Below are positions 9,712-19,967 of a stretch of 64,000 bases of DNA, one piece after another (the stretch's first letter is position 1; the number at the start of each line of letters is the position of its first letter). Location: assembly GCF_030823405.1 (NCBI RefSeq), contig NZ_JAUSXC010000001.1:4075001-4139000 (forward strand), written 5' to 3'. The notes below the pieces were generated by a model, which saw nothing but the letters and a program-made list of their open reading frames with translations, searched no databases and was not told where the DNA came from. This DNA is from Chryseobacterium ginsenosidimutans (GTDB lineage: Bacteria > Bacteroidota > Bacteroidia > Flavobacteriales > Weeksellaceae). A program made the position numbers and the translations under genes.

Positions 9712-9999
9712 CCTATTATAATGTATTTAATGTTTATGTAAATATAATTTTTATATTTCAATTATTTGTGAAATAGAAAAATAATCTGCCATGTGACCAC
9801 ACAAAAAAATCCTGCATTATTACATACAGGAATTTAAACACTAAGGATGAAAAAATATACCGATAAAAAGCTAAAATAGCTTAAGACCAAGCATATGAAT
9901 GTATTGTTATTAAGTGATTTGGTTCTATTGCAAAGATGCAGAAAAAAACATATCACAATTTATAGAATTACATTAAAATATTACAGAATTTTAAGTCAA

Positions 10000-10503
10000 T
10001 TATTTGTGAATTAATAATTCCATAAGGAAATCATCCATTACATAATTGTTACCAATATCAAAAACACCTTCATCATATACGGTATAGCCTTGCGATTCGT
10101 AGAATTTTCTGGCAGAATTATGCTTATTTACATTTAAAATAATTCTTGTATCCCCACTCTCTCCGACTTTTTTATTTAAAAATTCCAACGCTCCCTTTCC
10201 GAAGCCTTTTCCTTTACTTTCCGGAACAAGATAAATTCTATGAAGCTTTGTTGTTTTTTCTTCATACCCATTTTCATATCCGATAAAACCTTCAAAAGAA
10301 TCATTAGCTTCATCTTTAATTAAAAAGTAATGATAATTCGATTTTTTTAAATGATCGGCAATTTCTTCCTGAGAATACATTGTAGTCAACATGTACTCCA
10401 TTTGTTCGTTGGAAAGTATCTCTGCATAAGCATTTTCCCAAGATCTTCTTGCCAAATCCTGAATCATTGGGATATCACTTTCTGTAGCTTTTATAAACTT
10501 CAT
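10000..10503 (-). CDS. GNAT family N-acetyltransferase
   Basis: A 167-residue GCN5-related acetyltransferase. The acetyl-CoA-binding motif A region is seen as LYLVPESKGKGFGKGALEFL-like sequence (R/Q-x-x-G-x-G/A) at about 91-110. The C-terminal NKHNSARKFYESQGY stretch (about 125-139) is typical of the family. Substrate is unknown. It lies upstream-adjacent to no obvious partner and shares the strand with dapA. Confidence 0.85.
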   Translation of the reverse strand: MKFIKATESDIPMIQDLARRSWENAYAEILSNEQMEYMLTTMYSQEEIADHLKKSNYHYFLIKDEANDSFEGFIGYENGYEEKTTKLHRIYLVPESKGKGFGKGALEFLNKKVGESGDTRIILNVNKHNSARKFYESQGYTVYDEGVFDIGNNYVMDDFLMELLIHK

Positions 10504-10577
10504 CTGTTAAAATTTTATGATTAAAAAAAGTGAAAAACTACTGGCTTTCCACTTTATTACTTATCAATTGCTAATTA

Positions 10578-11450
10578 TTAAATTTTTGCCATTTCAGCTT
10601 TAATTTTTTCATACAATCCTTCTGAAGCCGGAACTAAAGGAAGTCTTAAATAATTTTTAATAATTCCTTTTTCAGTTAGAATCACTTTAATTCCGCATGG
10701 ATTTCCTTCCGCAAAAATCAATCTTGTGATTTCAACCAATTTATTGTGAATTTCATACGCTTCTTTCACTTTTCCGTCAAAAGCCAACTGAACCATTGTA
10801 GAAAATTCTTTCGGATAACCTTGTCCGATCACAGAAATTACACCGTCTCCACCGGCCAACGTAACAGGAAGTGTAAATTCATCATCTCCGGAAACCAATG
10901 AAAAGCCTTCAGGCTTTTTTCTCAAAATATCAAAATACTGAAGAATATTTGGTGCCGCTTCTTTAATTAAAAATAAATTCGGGAATTCATTTGCCAAACG
11001 TAACGTCGTTTCTGCTTCAACATTTTGCCCTGTTCTTGAAGGAACGTTATAAATGATAATATTTTTTCCTGTAGAAGCTAGCATTTTATAATGCTGATAA
11101 AGCCCTTCCTGATTAGGTTTATTGTAATATGGAGATACCGAAAGTACTGCTTCAAAAGCCGAAAGATCAGTTTCTTCAATTTGTTTTTTAACTTCAAGCG
11201 TATTATTTCCCCCAATTCCCAACACCAAAGGCAAGCGTTTACTATTCACCTTAATGATATGATCTACCACCTGTTTCTTCTCCTCATCAGAAAGCGTTGC
11301 AGCTTCTGCTGTAGTTCCCAAAACAACTAAATAACTGGTTCCGTTTTCGATATTGTATTCCACAAGTTTTGTTAAACTATCGAAATCAACGGATAAATCT
11401 TCATTAAAGGGTGTTACCAACGCAACACCTACTCCTTTTAAAATGCTCAT
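10578..11450 (-). CDS. dapA: 4-hydroxy-tetrahydrodipicolinate synthase
   Basis: Condenses pyruvate with aspartate semialdehyde in lysine and diaminopimelate biosynthesis. At 290 residues it has the family length. The TIM-barrel signatures GTTAEAATLS (about 45-54), YNVPSRTG (about 134-141, catalytic tyrosine) and FLIKEAAPN (about 158-166, Schiff-base lysine) are present, as is GxDD-like SGDDE. A -7 box TAAATTTG is readable upstream on the minus strand. Confidence 0.96.
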   Translation of the reverse strand: MSILKGVGVALVTPFNEDLSVDFDSLTKLVEYNIENGTSYLVVLGTTAEAATLSDEEKKQVVDHIIKVNSKRLPLVLGIGGNNTLEVKKQIEETDLSAFEAVLSVSPYYNKPNQEGLYQHYKMLASTGKNIIIYNVPSRTGQNVEAETTLRLANEFPNLFLIKEAAPNILQYFDILRKKPEGFSLVSGDDEFTLPVTLAGGDGVISVIGQGYPKEFSTMVQLAFDGKVKEAYEIHNKLVEITRLIFAEGNPCGIKVILTEKGIIKNYLRLPLVPASEGLYEKIKAEMAKI

Positions 11451-11531
11451 CTGCTAGAATTATTTTTGTCAAATTTAATAATTTACGGTAAGAATTTGTA
11501 ATAAATAATAATGTTTTATTATACATATAAT

Positions 11532-11539
11532 TATATTTG
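11532..11539 (+). promoter_or_regulatory. -7 box upstream of the nucleotidase pair
   Basis: TATATTTG matches TAnnTTTG exactly, about 19 bases before the ATG at 11558. No well-spaced TTG is visible. Confidence 0.5.
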
Positions 11540-11557
11540 CATATACTAAAAGATATT

Positions 11558-12316
11558 ATGAAAAATAAATTCTTGTTACTGGGAATTGCTCTGGCTACAC
11601 TTTCCGCTTGTAAGACGGCTTCTCCGCTGCAGGTGTCGAATGTGCAGACTCAGAAGAATATTTCTATTAATAATGAGCTAAAAAATGATGAGGAGTTTGT
11701 AAAAATTATTGAACCTTATAAGCAAAAATTGGATAAAGAGATGAATCAGAAGATCTCCCACACCAATGTAGACCTTACAAAACAGGGTGATAATAGTAAT
11801 TTGGGCAATCTTTTAGCAGACTATACATTTGATGGAGCTGATGTTTGGGCTAAGGCAAATCTTCAGAAAAATATCGATGCCGCATTGATCAATATCGGAG
11901 GAATCCGTACAACAATTGGCAAAGGTGACATTATGTTAAAAAATGTTTTTGAAGTAATGCCTTTCGAAAATGAAGTGATTATTGTAAAAATGAAAGGTTC
12001 GGATTTACAGGGGCTTTTTGATTATTATGCAAAAACTCAGGTGAATAATCCTGTTTCTCATTTATACATTGAAACCAATAACGGACAATTAACCAAATCT
12101 TTAATCAACGGAAAAGAAGTAAATCCAACACAGGAGTACTACATCGCAACGTCTGATTATCTGGCTTTGGGCGGTGATAATATGAAATTCTTCGCAAAAG
12201 GAGAATCAATCTCAACAGGAATTAAATTAAGAGATCTTTTTATTGATTATTTTAAGAAAAATTCTGAAGTATCAGCAGGTACAGATATTCGTTTAAATTT
12301 TATCGGTAAGAAGTAA
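11558..12316 (+). CDS. Lipoprotein with 5'-nucleotidase C-terminal domain
   Basis: A 252-residue predicted outer-membrane or periplasmic lipoprotein (lipobox ATLSAC, cysteine about 18). It consists only of the substrate-binding C-terminal domain of the UshA/5'-nucleotidase family: the GNLLADYTFD, INIGGIRTTIGKG and DYLALGGDN motifs are visible. The catalytic metallophosphatase domain is encoded by the next gene, which overlaps its stop by one base. This split into two genes is typical of Bacteroidota and is not a broken gene. The TTG 21 bases upstream was rejected because it would bury the lipoprotein signal. Confidence 0.88.
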   Translation: MKNKFLLLGIALATLSACKTASPLQVSNVQTQKNISINNELKNDEEFVKIIEPYKQKLDKEMNQKISHTNVDLTKQGDNSNLGNLLADYTFDGADVWAKANLQKNIDAALINIGGIRTTIGKGDIMLKNVFEVMPFENEVIIVKMKGSDLQGLFDYYAKTQVNNPVSHLYIETNNGQLTKSLINGKEVNPTQEYYIATSDYLALGGDNMKFFAKGESISTGIKLRDLFIDYFKKNSEVSAGTDIRLNFIGKK

Positions 12317-13266
12317 TGGATAGAAAAAAGTTTTTAAAAGCAATAGGTAGCGGAACTTTAGCAATGGCTTTAGCTCCGAATATGATGATGGCGGAAGAAT
12401 TAAAAATTCTTGATTTAAAATCCGCAAACAAACTGACTATTCTTCACACCAACGATCAACACAGCAGAATAGAACCTTTTGACGAAAGTTATACAAAAAA
12501 TCCTAATCAGGGCGGTTTTGCGAGAAGGGCAAGTTTAATTCAACAAATCAGAAATCAGGAAAGTAATGTTTTGCTTCTTGATTCAGGTGATATTTTTCAG
12601 GGAACTCCGTATTTCAACTTTTTCGGAGGTGAACTGGAGTTTAAATTAATGTCCATGATGAAGTATGACGCTTCAACGATGGGAAATCATGATTTTGATA
12701 ATAGTTTAGAAGGATTTTTAAAGGTTTTGCCAAATGCAAAGTTTCCTTTTATCTGTTCAAATTATGATTTTAAAAATACAATCTTAGACGGAAAAACTTC
12801 TCAATACAAGATTTTCAACAAAAACGGAATCAAAGTCGGAATTTTCGGAGTCGGCATTCAGTTAGAAGGATTGGTTGGTAAAAAACAATACGGTGAAACG
12901 GTATATTCAGATCCAATTGATGTTGCACAGCACTATTCAAACTTTCTCAAAAACGAACAAAAATGTGATCTTGTGATCTGCCTTTCGCACATCGGTTACG
13001 ATTATAAAGACGAACCGGATAAAGTAAGCGATAAAATACTGGCTGCCAAGACAGAAAATATCGACATTATTCTGGGAGGACACACCCATACTTTCTTACC
13101 GGAGCCTCAAACCTTCAAAAACAGACAGGATAAAAATGTTCTGGTTAATCAGGTGGGTTGGGCTGGTCTTCTTTTAGGCAGAATAGATTTCTTTTTTGAT
13201 TCAAATAAAAACGTACAACATATTTCCTGGAATAATCAGGTAATTGACAGCAGCATAACAGCATAA
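12316..13266 (+). CDS. 5'-nucleotidase/UshA-type metallophosphatase domain protein
   Basis: A 316-residue exported metallophosphatase, the catalytic partner of the preceding lipoprotein. It starts with MDRKKFLKAIGSGTLAMALA, a Tat-like or Sec export signal with RK rather than RR. The calcineurin-type metal ligands are seen as HTNDQHSR (about 49-56), DSGDIFQG, GNHDFD and LGGHTHT. It likely hydrolyses nucleotides or cyclic phosphodiesters in the periplasm, supplying phosphate or nucleosides. porZ follows after two bases. Confidence 0.9.
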   Translation: MDRKKFLKAIGSGTLAMALAPNMMMAEELKILDLKSANKLTILHTNDQHSRIEPFDESYTKNPNQGGFARRASLIQQIRNQESNVLLLDSGDIFQGTPYFNFFGGELEFKLMSMMKYDASTMGNHDFDNSLEGFLKVLPNAKFPFICSNYDFKNTILDGKTSQYKIFNKNGIKVGIFGVGIQLEGLVGKKQYGETVYSDPIDVAQHYSNFLKNEQKCDLVICLSHIGYDYKDEPDKVSDKILAAKTENIDIILGGHTHTFLPEPQTFKNRQDKNVLVNQVGWAGLLLGRIDFFFDSNKNVQHISWNNQVIDSSITA

Positions 13267-13268
13267 GC

Positions 13269-15554
13269 ATGAAAAAACTCTCTTTAATTTCTCTTGGTAT
13301 TTTGGCATCCCTGCAACTCGCAAATGCACAGACTATTTCTTCAAAAAAATGGGCGGATCTATTTTCCTACAATAACGTTCTTGCCATGAAAGAAGATAAT
13401 GGAAGAATAGTTGCAGCCGCAGAAAACGGGATATTCTATTATACAATTTCAACAGGTGAAATTACCAAGCTGTCCAAAGCAAACGGCTTGCACGAGGTGA
13501 AAATTTCAGCTTTCGATTATAATCCTCAAAATAAAATAGGACTTATCGGATATCAAAATGGCTCATTAGATGTGGTTTCTCCGGATGGGGTCACTTATGT
13601 TGTAGATATTCCGATTGCAACAGGATATAATGGAAGTAAAAAAATCAACCATATTTCTATTACAGGAGATCTGGCTGTGATTTCTGTAGGATATGGAGTT
13701 TCTATTTTTGATCTTAAAAAGAAAGAATTTAAAGATTCTGCATTTTTCTTATCAGGAGGAATATATGAAGCAAGTAATGAGGCAACGATTTTTGGCAATA
13801 AAGTATATGCCGTAACCGATACAGGTTTAAAAACCCATGAAATGAATACCACTTTCCCGGTTTTTACTACCTGGGTTAATGAACTGGCGGGTTCTTTTAA
13901 ACATATTGATTCAGAAGGTGTTTTAAGCTTTTCTTCAGCCAATACTGCCTATATTTATAATGGGGGAACTTCAACTGCACTTTCTCAGTCGTTCACAAAT
14001 GTTCATGATTTAGTGGTGAACAATAACAATATCATTGTAACTGACCTTAATAGAGTTTACACCTTTAATACGAACGGAAATTTCAACAATACCGTTAGTT
14101 TTGGAGAAGAATGTAATACCGCAACTACTGTAGGAAGCAGTGTCTATGGCGGAACAATTCTGTCAGGATTAAAAAATGAAACTAACAACTCTTTCAAACC
14201 GGACGGGCCGTATTTTAATTATGCTTATAAAATTAACCTATTTGGAGACAATCAGGTATTAGTTTCAAGTGGAGCGCGATCAAATCGATTCAATACAGCT
14301 TCAATTAATCCAAAAAATCCTGGCTTTTATTATTTTAACGGAATGCAGTGGATATATTCATCCTATTTTGTAGGAAGTACAACAAGGTTTAATATTTTGG
14401 ACGTAGTGTCAGATCCTGCTAATCCTGATGATATATTTTTCACCAATTATAATGATGCACAGGGTCGTGGTATTTATAAAATGAAATATAATGCGTCAAG
14501 CAAGGACATTGCTTTTACAAAATACTACGATTTAGGAACTACTGATGTACGTACGAGGCGTCCTGTAGGTCTTACTTTTGATGATTCTAATAACCTTTTT
14601 GCAACAATCGCTTTTTCAGGACAAGATGCAGCATTGGGAGCCTTCACAGCTATCGGAGCCTACGACAGAGCAACCGATAATTTTCTGATAAAAAATACGA
14701 CATCAACTTTTGGAGCTGCACAAAAAGCATTTTATTATGAAGGCTTATTATGGATGCCTATTCCAAGAATTAACAGCTTTATAGCGTATGACACGAATAA
14801 AACAGTTAATACATCTGATGATAAAGAATATATTTTAAATCAATCAAACGGTTTTGCAACAACTTCCGGAGGAACTATTTCTGTAGCTATTGACAAATCC
14901 GGAGATGCATGGATTGGCGGTGATGTAGGATTAAGAATTTTACCTAATGCTGTTTCAGCTATAAAAACACCTGCCAATGCAACTGTTGAACCAATTATAA
15001 TAGAACAAAACGGTCTCGGGGAAGAACTTTTCAGAGATGGTCAGATTCTGCAGATTGAAGTAGATGCAGGAGATCACAAATGGGTTTCTGTAGACGGAGG
15101 CGGTGTTTATTACCTGTCTGCGGATGGACAGCAAACTGTTAAACATTTTACAAAAGAGAATTCTCCGCTTCCTACAAACAGTATTACAGACATTAAAGTA
15201 GACCGAAAAACAGGAAAAGTCTATTTTGTATCTTATGACGGAATTGTGACTTATCAAGGTGATGTTTCTGATGTTACTTCAGATTTTGGAAATGTTTTAG
15301 TATATCCGAATCCTGTCGTTTATTCTAATTTTAAAGGTAAAGTTACTATTAAAGGGTTAGCAGAAGTTACCAATATCAGAATTGCCGATGCAGCAGGAAA
15401 TGTAGTACATTCTGCAGTCGCAAGAGGCGGATATTATGAATGGGATCTTAACAATCAAAGAGGCAGCAGAGTAGCTTCAGGAATATATTTTGTTTTAATG
15501 ACAAATGAAGACGGTTCTGATAAAGCTACTGCAAAGATAGCTGTGGTTAATTAA
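13269..15554 (+). CDS. porZ: Type IX secretion system protein PorZ
   Basis: A 761-residue exported protein with a signal peptide (ending NAQ, about 21). It has two beta-propeller regions built of two-component-regulator-like repeats (about 30-660) and a C-terminal T9SS sorting domain beginning near VLVYPNPV (about 677) and ending in KIAVV. Length and layout match PorZ of Porphyromonas gingivalis, a component of the T9SS attachment complex that delivers A-LPS to sortase PorU. The one-base overlap with recO is an arrangement I recall from other Flavobacteriia. Confidence 0.87.
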   Translation: MKKLSLISLGILASLQLANAQTISSKKWADLFSYNNVLAMKEDNGRIVAAAENGIFYYTISTGEITKLSKANGLHEVKISAFDYNPQNKIGLIGYQNGSLDVVSPDGVTYVVDIPIATGYNGSKKINHISITGDLAVISVGYGVSIFDLKKKEFKDSAFFLSGGIYEASNEATIFGNKVYAVTDTGLKTHEMNTTFPVFTTWVNELAGSFKHIDSEGVLSFSSANTAYIYNGGTSTALSQSFTNVHDLVVNNNNIIVTDLNRVYTFNTNGNFNNTVSFGEECNTATTVGSSVYGGTILSGLKNETNNSFKPDGPYFNYAYKINLFGDNQVLVSSGARSNRFNTASINPKNPGFYYFNGMQWIYSSYFVGSTTRFNILDVVSDPANPDDIFFTNYNDAQGRGIYKMKYNASSKDIAFTKYYDLGTTDVRTRRPVGLTFDDSNNLFATIAFSGQDAALGAFTAIGAYDRATDNFLIKNTTSTFGAAQKAFYYEGLLWMPIPRINSFIAYDTNKTVNTSDDKEYILNQSNGFATTSGGTISVAIDKSGDAWIGGDVGLRILPNAVSAIKTPANATVEPIIIEQNGLGEELFRDGQILQIEVDAGDHKWVSVDGGGVYYLSADGQQTVKHFTKENSPLPTNSITDIKVDRKTGKVYFVSYDGIVTYQGDVSDVTSDFGNVLVYPNPVVYSNFKGKVTIKGLAEVTNIRIADAAGNVVHSAVARGGYYEWDLNNQRGSRVASGIYFVLMTNEDGSDKATAKIAVVN

Positions 15555-16240
15555 TGAATTCACAAAACGGATTTTTATTATCATATATAAAATACGGTGA
15601 GAATGATGCGGTTCTGCATTGTTTCACAGAAGAAGATGGCTTTCAGTCTTATTTCTTAAAAGGTATTTATGCCAAAAGAAATAAGAAAAAGGCCTTGCTT
15701 CTGCCATTGAGTAAGCTTAGTTTTTCCTTAAATCCGCTAAAAGGAAACGGAATACAAACTATTTCAAAATTTGAGATGGTAAAAAGCAATGATATTTACA
15801 GTGATATCAAATGCAATTCTGTCGTTTTCTTCGTTTCAGATTTTTTGAATCATAATTTGAGACATGAAAACAAAAATCACAATATTTTCTTTTGCCTTGA
15901 AGAATTTATTGATGAACTGGAAAACAAAAACTATCAGTCTCACTTAATATTTTTAATTAAAATCTTAATAATTCAGGGAGTTGCCCCTTTGCTGAATGAC
16001 GGTAAATTTTTAGATCCTGAAACAGGAACTTTCTCAAATGAAATTCTCCATCAGCTTTTTAATGAAGAAATTTCAACTATCTGGAAAACCATACTCAATA
16101 CACAAAATCCTTATCAGACAAAAATTAATTCTGCGTTCCGGAAAGATTTTTTAGATAGCGTATTGGTGTATTATCATTATCACATTACTGATTTTAAAAT
16201 TCCGGTATCACTGGAGGTCCTTCAGCAGATATTTGAATAA
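15554..16240 (+). CDS. recO: DNA repair protein RecO
   Basis: A RecF-pathway mediator that binds single-stranded DNA and anneals strands with RecR. The 228-residue length and the N-terminal OB-fold starting NGFLLSYIKYGENDAVLHCF fit RecO. The zinc-binding cysteines of E. coli-type RecO are not evident, as in other Bacteroidota. It is translationally coupled to porZ by an ATGA-type one-base overlap of TAA and ATG. Confidence 0.87.
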   Translation: MNSQNGFLLSYIKYGENDAVLHCFTEEDGFQSYFLKGIYAKRNKKKALLLPLSKLSFSLNPLKGNGIQTISKFEMVKSNDIYSDIKCNSVVFFVSDFLNHNLRHENKNHNIFFCLEEFIDELENKNYQSHLIFLIKILIIQGVAPLLNDGKFLDPETGTFSNEILHQLFNEEISTIWKTILNTQNPYQTKINSAFRKDFLDSVLVYYHYHITDFKIPVSLEVLQQIFE

Positions 16241-16274
16241 TTTAACCTGAAGTTATCCAATTTTCAGCTTACAA

Positions 16275-18932
16275 TCATTTCGCTTTGCCCGGCATTGCCG
16301 TTTCCGATGCTGCAATTTCTTTTTTTGTAAATCTTGGCTGGAGAATCTTTGCAATCAAACCAGTCCATCCTGTTTGATGGGATGCACCTACTCCACGTCC
16401 GCTGTCACCATGAAAATATTCGTAAAACGGAATATAATCTTTAAAATCAGGGTCAGTTTGAAATCTTGGATACTGTCCGTTTACAGGACGGTTTCCGTTT
16501 TCATCTTCTAAAAATATCTTGGATAATCTCTTGCTTAATTCATCAGCAATCTCGTCCAAATTTAAGTAGTTTCCACTTCCTGTAGGATATTCAACCAAAA
16601 AATCGGGGCTGTAGTAAAAGAAAAACCGCTGCAGGCTTTCAATAATTAAAAAATTAATGGGGAACCAAATCGGTCCGCGCCAATTGCTGTTTCCACCAAA
16701 AAGTCCGCTATCACTTTCTGCAGGAGTGTATTTTACAGAATAATCCGTTCCGTTTAAATTTAACTGATAAGGATTTTTTTCATATTCCTTCGACAAAGCG
16801 CGAACACCGAAATCACTTAGAAACTGATCCGGATCGAGCATTCTGCTTAATAACTTTTTTAATCTATGGCCACGCAAAAGTGAAAGCAAATGTTTAGAAT
16901 CTTCGCCTTTTACTTCCCAATGAGAAACTAAAGCTGCCAATTCAGGCTTGTTTTCCATCACCCATTTCATTCTTTTTTTGAAGTTGGGTAGTTTTTCAAT
17001 CATTTCATCATCAATTACTTCCACAGCAAATATGGGAATAAGTCCAACAGCCGTTCTCAATTTCAGGTACATATGATTTCCGTCGCCGGAGGAAAGCGCA
17101 TCGTAAAAAAATTCGTCTTCATCATCCCAAAGGCTGAAACATTCATCGCCCATATTAGCAAGAGAATCGGCAATTGCAAGGAAATGTTCAAAAAACTTCA
17201 TGGCCATTTCTTCATAGATCTTGTTGTACAAAGCCAGCTCCAAGGCAATTCTCATCATATTGAGAGAAAACATCGCCATCCAGCTTGTCCCATCCGACTG
17301 TTCCAAATGTTCACCATTCGGAAGCGGCAAATTCCTATCAAAAACACCGATATTATCGAGTCCTAAAAATCCGCCTTCAAAAATATTATTGCCGTTGCTG
17401 TCTTTTTTATTTACCCACCATGTGAAATTCATCAATAATTTTTGAAAAGCACTTTCCAAAAAATCAAGATCGGGTTTATTATTTAAATATTCATCGATTT
17501 TAAAAACTCGGAAAACTGCCCACGCATGAACCGGTGGATTAACATCACTCAAATTCCATTCATAAGCAGGAAGCTGCCCGTTCGGATGCATATACCATTC
17601 GAAAAGAAATAATTTTAACTGATGCTTTGCAAAGCCCGGATCGATCAAAGAAAAACTTATCGTATGAAAAGCCAGATCCCAGGTCGCATACCAAGGATAT
17701 TCCCATTTATCGGGCATGGAAATAATATGTTCATTGTTGAGGTGTTTCCATTCAAAATTCCTTATTTTTTCTCTTGATTTTGGAGGAGATAATTCTCCGG
17801 GATCACCTTTCAGCCATTTTTCAACATTATAATGATAAAACATTTTGTTCCAGAGCATTCCTGCAAAAGCCTGCCTTTGAACCATTTTTTCGTCATCAGA
17901 TTTTATTCCTTCCTGAATTTCTCCATAAAATTCATCAGCTTCTTTCTGCCTTGAAGTAAAAATTTCATCAAAATCTTTGAAAGGTTCTTTTAAACTTTTA
18001 TCTGACAGTCTGAATTCAAAAATTTTTGTTTCTTTTGGTTCAAATTTTTCGTCGATAAAAAAGGATGCTTTTGTTCCTGAATTTTTCGAGTTGATGGCTT
18101 GAGAATTTCCATTGATCACAAAATCATTGATTCCGTCTTTTGTAAAGCTTGATTTGTTGGGACATTGATAAAGCCGTATATTATTGGTCTCATTATCACA
18201 AAACAGAACTTTTTCAGATTGTTTGGCATAGAGATTTTTTACTTCTAAATCCTTATGATCTATTGTAACTGAATTTGACTCTTCGGAATTCATTTGAGGC
18301 TTATAATCATCATAACCCCAATTCCAGGTATTTCTGAACCAAACTGTCGGAAGAATAATCAATGGAGCTTCAGTTTCCGATTTGTTAACAATTGTCAGTT
18401 TGACTAAAATATCATTCTGACTTTCTTTAGCATATTCTATAAAGATATCGAAATATTCGTTTTGGTCAAAAATTCCGGTATCTATTAGTTCGTATTCGGT
18501 TTCTTTTTTTCCTCTCTGTGCATTCGTTTTTATTAGATCTTCGTAGGGAAAGGCATTTTGAGGATATTTGTACAACATTTTCATGTAAGAATGTGTTGGT
18601 GTGGAGTCCAAATAATAAAAATATTCTTTTACATCTTCCCCGTGATTTCCCTGTCCGTTGGTTAAGCCAAAGAAACGTTCTTTCACCATTTTATCTTTTT
18701 TATTCCAGAATCCGACAGAAAAAACAAGTTTTTGAAGGTCGTCACAAATTCCGCAAATTCCCTCTTCGCCCCACCGATAAGTTTTTGCTTCTGCGGTATC
18801 GTGAGTTGTATAATTCCATGCATCACCATCTTCGCTGTAATCTTCGCGTACCGTTCCCCATTCGCGGTTGCTGACGTAAGATCCCCACTTTTTCCAGGTT
18901 ATATCTAATAATCTTTCTTTTTCAGAATTCAT
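16275..18932 (-). CDS. MGH1-like / GH63-type glycoside hydrolase
   Basis: An 885-residue protein without signal peptide, so probably cytoplasmic. The N-terminal half resembles the beta-sandwich of GH63-like glucosidases. The C-terminal (alpha/alpha)6 barrel carries WYATWDLAFHTISFSLIDP (about 418) and GPIWFPINFLI (about 748), typical of the MGH1-like family. Likely alpha-glycosidase acting on glucosylated or mannosyl metabolites. The neighbouring SDR gene resembles glucose 1-dehydrogenase, which could fit sugar metabolism. Exact substrate unknown. Confidence 0.8.
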   Translation of the reverse strand: MNSEKERLLDITWKKWGSYVSNREWGTVREDYSEDGDAWNYTTHDTAEAKTYRWGEEGICGICDDLQKLVFSVGFWNKKDKMVKERFFGLTNGQGNHGEDVKEYFYYLDSTPTHSYMKMLYKYPQNAFPYEDLIKTNAQRGKKETEYELIDTGIFDQNEYFDIFIEYAKESQNDILVKLTIVNKSETEAPLIILPTVWFRNTWNWGYDDYKPQMNSEESNSVTIDHKDLEVKNLYAKQSEKVLFCDNETNNIRLYQCPNKSSFTKDGINDFVINGNSQAINSKNSGTKASFFIDEKFEPKETKIFEFRLSDKSLKEPFKDFDEIFTSRQKEADEFYGEIQEGIKSDDEKMVQRQAFAGMLWNKMFYHYNVEKWLKGDPGELSPPKSREKIRNFEWKHLNNEHIISMPDKWEYPWYATWDLAFHTISFSLIDPGFAKHQLKLFLFEWYMHPNGQLPAYEWNLSDVNPPVHAWAVFRVFKIDEYLNNKPDLDFLESAFQKLLMNFTWWVNKKDSNGNNIFEGGFLGLDNIGVFDRNLPLPNGEHLEQSDGTSWMAMFSLNMMRIALELALYNKIYEEMAMKFFEHFLAIADSLANMGDECFSLWDDEDEFFYDALSSGDGNHMYLKLRTAVGLIPIFAVEVIDDEMIEKLPNFKKRMKWVMENKPELAALVSHWEVKGEDSKHLLSLLRGHRLKKLLSRMLDPDQFLSDFGVRALSKEYEKNPYQLNLNGTDYSVKYTPAESDSGLFGGNSNWRGPIWFPINFLIIESLQRFFFYYSPDFLVEYPTGSGNYLNLDEIADELSKRLSKIFLEDENGNRPVNGQYPRFQTDPDFKDYIPFYEYFHGDSGRGVGASHQTGWTGLIAKILQPRFTKKEIAASETAMPGKAK

Positions 18933-18980
18933 TTTAAAATAAATTTAATAAACAATTGTTGTTGAAATAACGACTGACCT

Positions 18981-19077
18981 GCGCCCCGGATTGAACGGCA
19001 TGTCTGAGCTCTTTTTGTAAGTTCCCGGAAATGCAAAGGCACAAAAAAGCGAGTAGTGAAAGCCGGAATTGTGCGCC
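18981..19077. repeat. Structured intergenic repeat (imperfect palindrome)
   Basis: A 97-base GC-richer stretch whose ends (GCGCCCCGG and CCGGAATTGTGCGCC) and inner arms (GAGCTCTTTTTGT and ACAAAAAAGCGAG) can pair. It has no open frame and lies between two co-directional genes. I recall similar dispersed elements in Chryseobacterium genomes, but a copy-number search is needed. Confidence 0.5.
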
Positions 19078-19083
19078 AAAATA

Positions 19084-19893
19084 TTATCCGCCTGTGGAAA
19101 AACTTTCAAAAGTTGTCATTCCACCATCAACGAAAATACTTGCTCCGGTAATATAATCTGCTAAATCACTTACAATAAAAGCGGCCAGATTACCGATATC
19201 CTGAGGTTGCCCGATTCTGTTGTATGGAATTAAATTTAACAATGAATTTAAAGCTTCCGGAGTACTCCAAGCATCTTTATTAATAGGTGTTTGAATCGCT
19301 CCCGGACAAATGGAATTGACACGGATTTTATCTGCTCCGTGTTCTTGCGCCAACGTCTGCATCAACATTCTGATGGCCCCTTTACTCGAAGCATAATTGG
19401 CATGCCCTGCCCACGGAATGATCTCATGAACCGAGCTGATATGAATGATTTTTCCACAGGCCACGGAACGTGAAGTATCAATGCCACGGCGAAGAAATTC
19501 TTTGACAGCTTCTCTTGCGCACAAAAACTGACCTGTAAGATTGATTCCGATGACCGTATTCCATTGATCGAGCGTCATTTCTGTGAATTTTGAATCTTTC
19601 TGAACTCCGGCATTATTGATGAGAATATCAACGGTTCCGAATTGGTAAACAACATCCTGAAACATTTTCACAACCTGATCTTCTTTGGAAACATCGCATT
19701 GGTAGGTAATTCCGTTTCCGCCTGCATCGGTGATTTCTTTTAAAACATCTTTTGCTTCATCAATTGATCTTTCCGAAGAGTGATTAACAATGATTGTTGC
19801 TCCTGCTGAAGCAAGTGATTTTGCGATTCCTGAACCTATTCCACTTGATGCTCCAGTGACGATAGCTACCTGATTACGAAGTGATATTTCCAT
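19084..19893 (-). CDS. SDR family oxidoreductase (glucose 1-dehydrogenase-like)
   Basis: A 269-residue classical short-chain dehydrogenase. It has the Rossmann motif TGASSGIGSGIA (about 14-25), NNAG (about 95), catalytic serine in HISSVHE and the YASSK pair (Y-x-x-x-K, about 166-170). The pattern IRVNSICPGAIQTP is typical of glucose/ribitol dehydrogenases. NAD(P)+-dependent oxidation of a sugar or alcohol is likely. A perfect -7 box (TAAATTTG) precedes it. Confidence 0.85.
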   Translation of the reverse strand: MEISLRNQVAIVTGASSGIGSGIAKSLASAGATIIVNHSSERSIDEAKDVLKEITDAGGNGITYQCDVSKEDQVVKMFQDVVYQFGTVDILINNAGVQKDSKFTEMTLDQWNTVIGINLTGQFLCAREAVKEFLRRGIDTSRSVACGKIIHISSVHEIIPWAGHANYASSKGAIRMLMQTLAQEHGADKIRVNSICPGAIQTPINKDAWSTPEALNSLLNLIPYNRIGQPQDIGNLAAFIVSDLADYITGASIFVDGGMTTFESFSTGG

Positions 19894-19914
19894 GTTTTAT
19901 TATTTGATGTTACT

Positions 19915-19922
19915 CAAATTTA
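19915..19922 (-). promoter_or_regulatory. -7 box of the SDR gene
   Basis: On the minus strand the sequence reads TAAATTTG, matching TAnnTTTG. A TTG lies 16 bases upstream, slightly closer than usual. It is about 22 bases before the start codon. Confidence 0.5.
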
Positions 19923-19967
19923 GTTGAAAGTATCACGCCAAACACGAAAATTTTAATTAAAAATTTC

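Noticed and set aside
11558..13266. 5'-nucleotidase as a broken two-part gene
   Set aside because: Each part has its own export signal and they overlap by one base; the two-gene form is normal in Bacteroidota.
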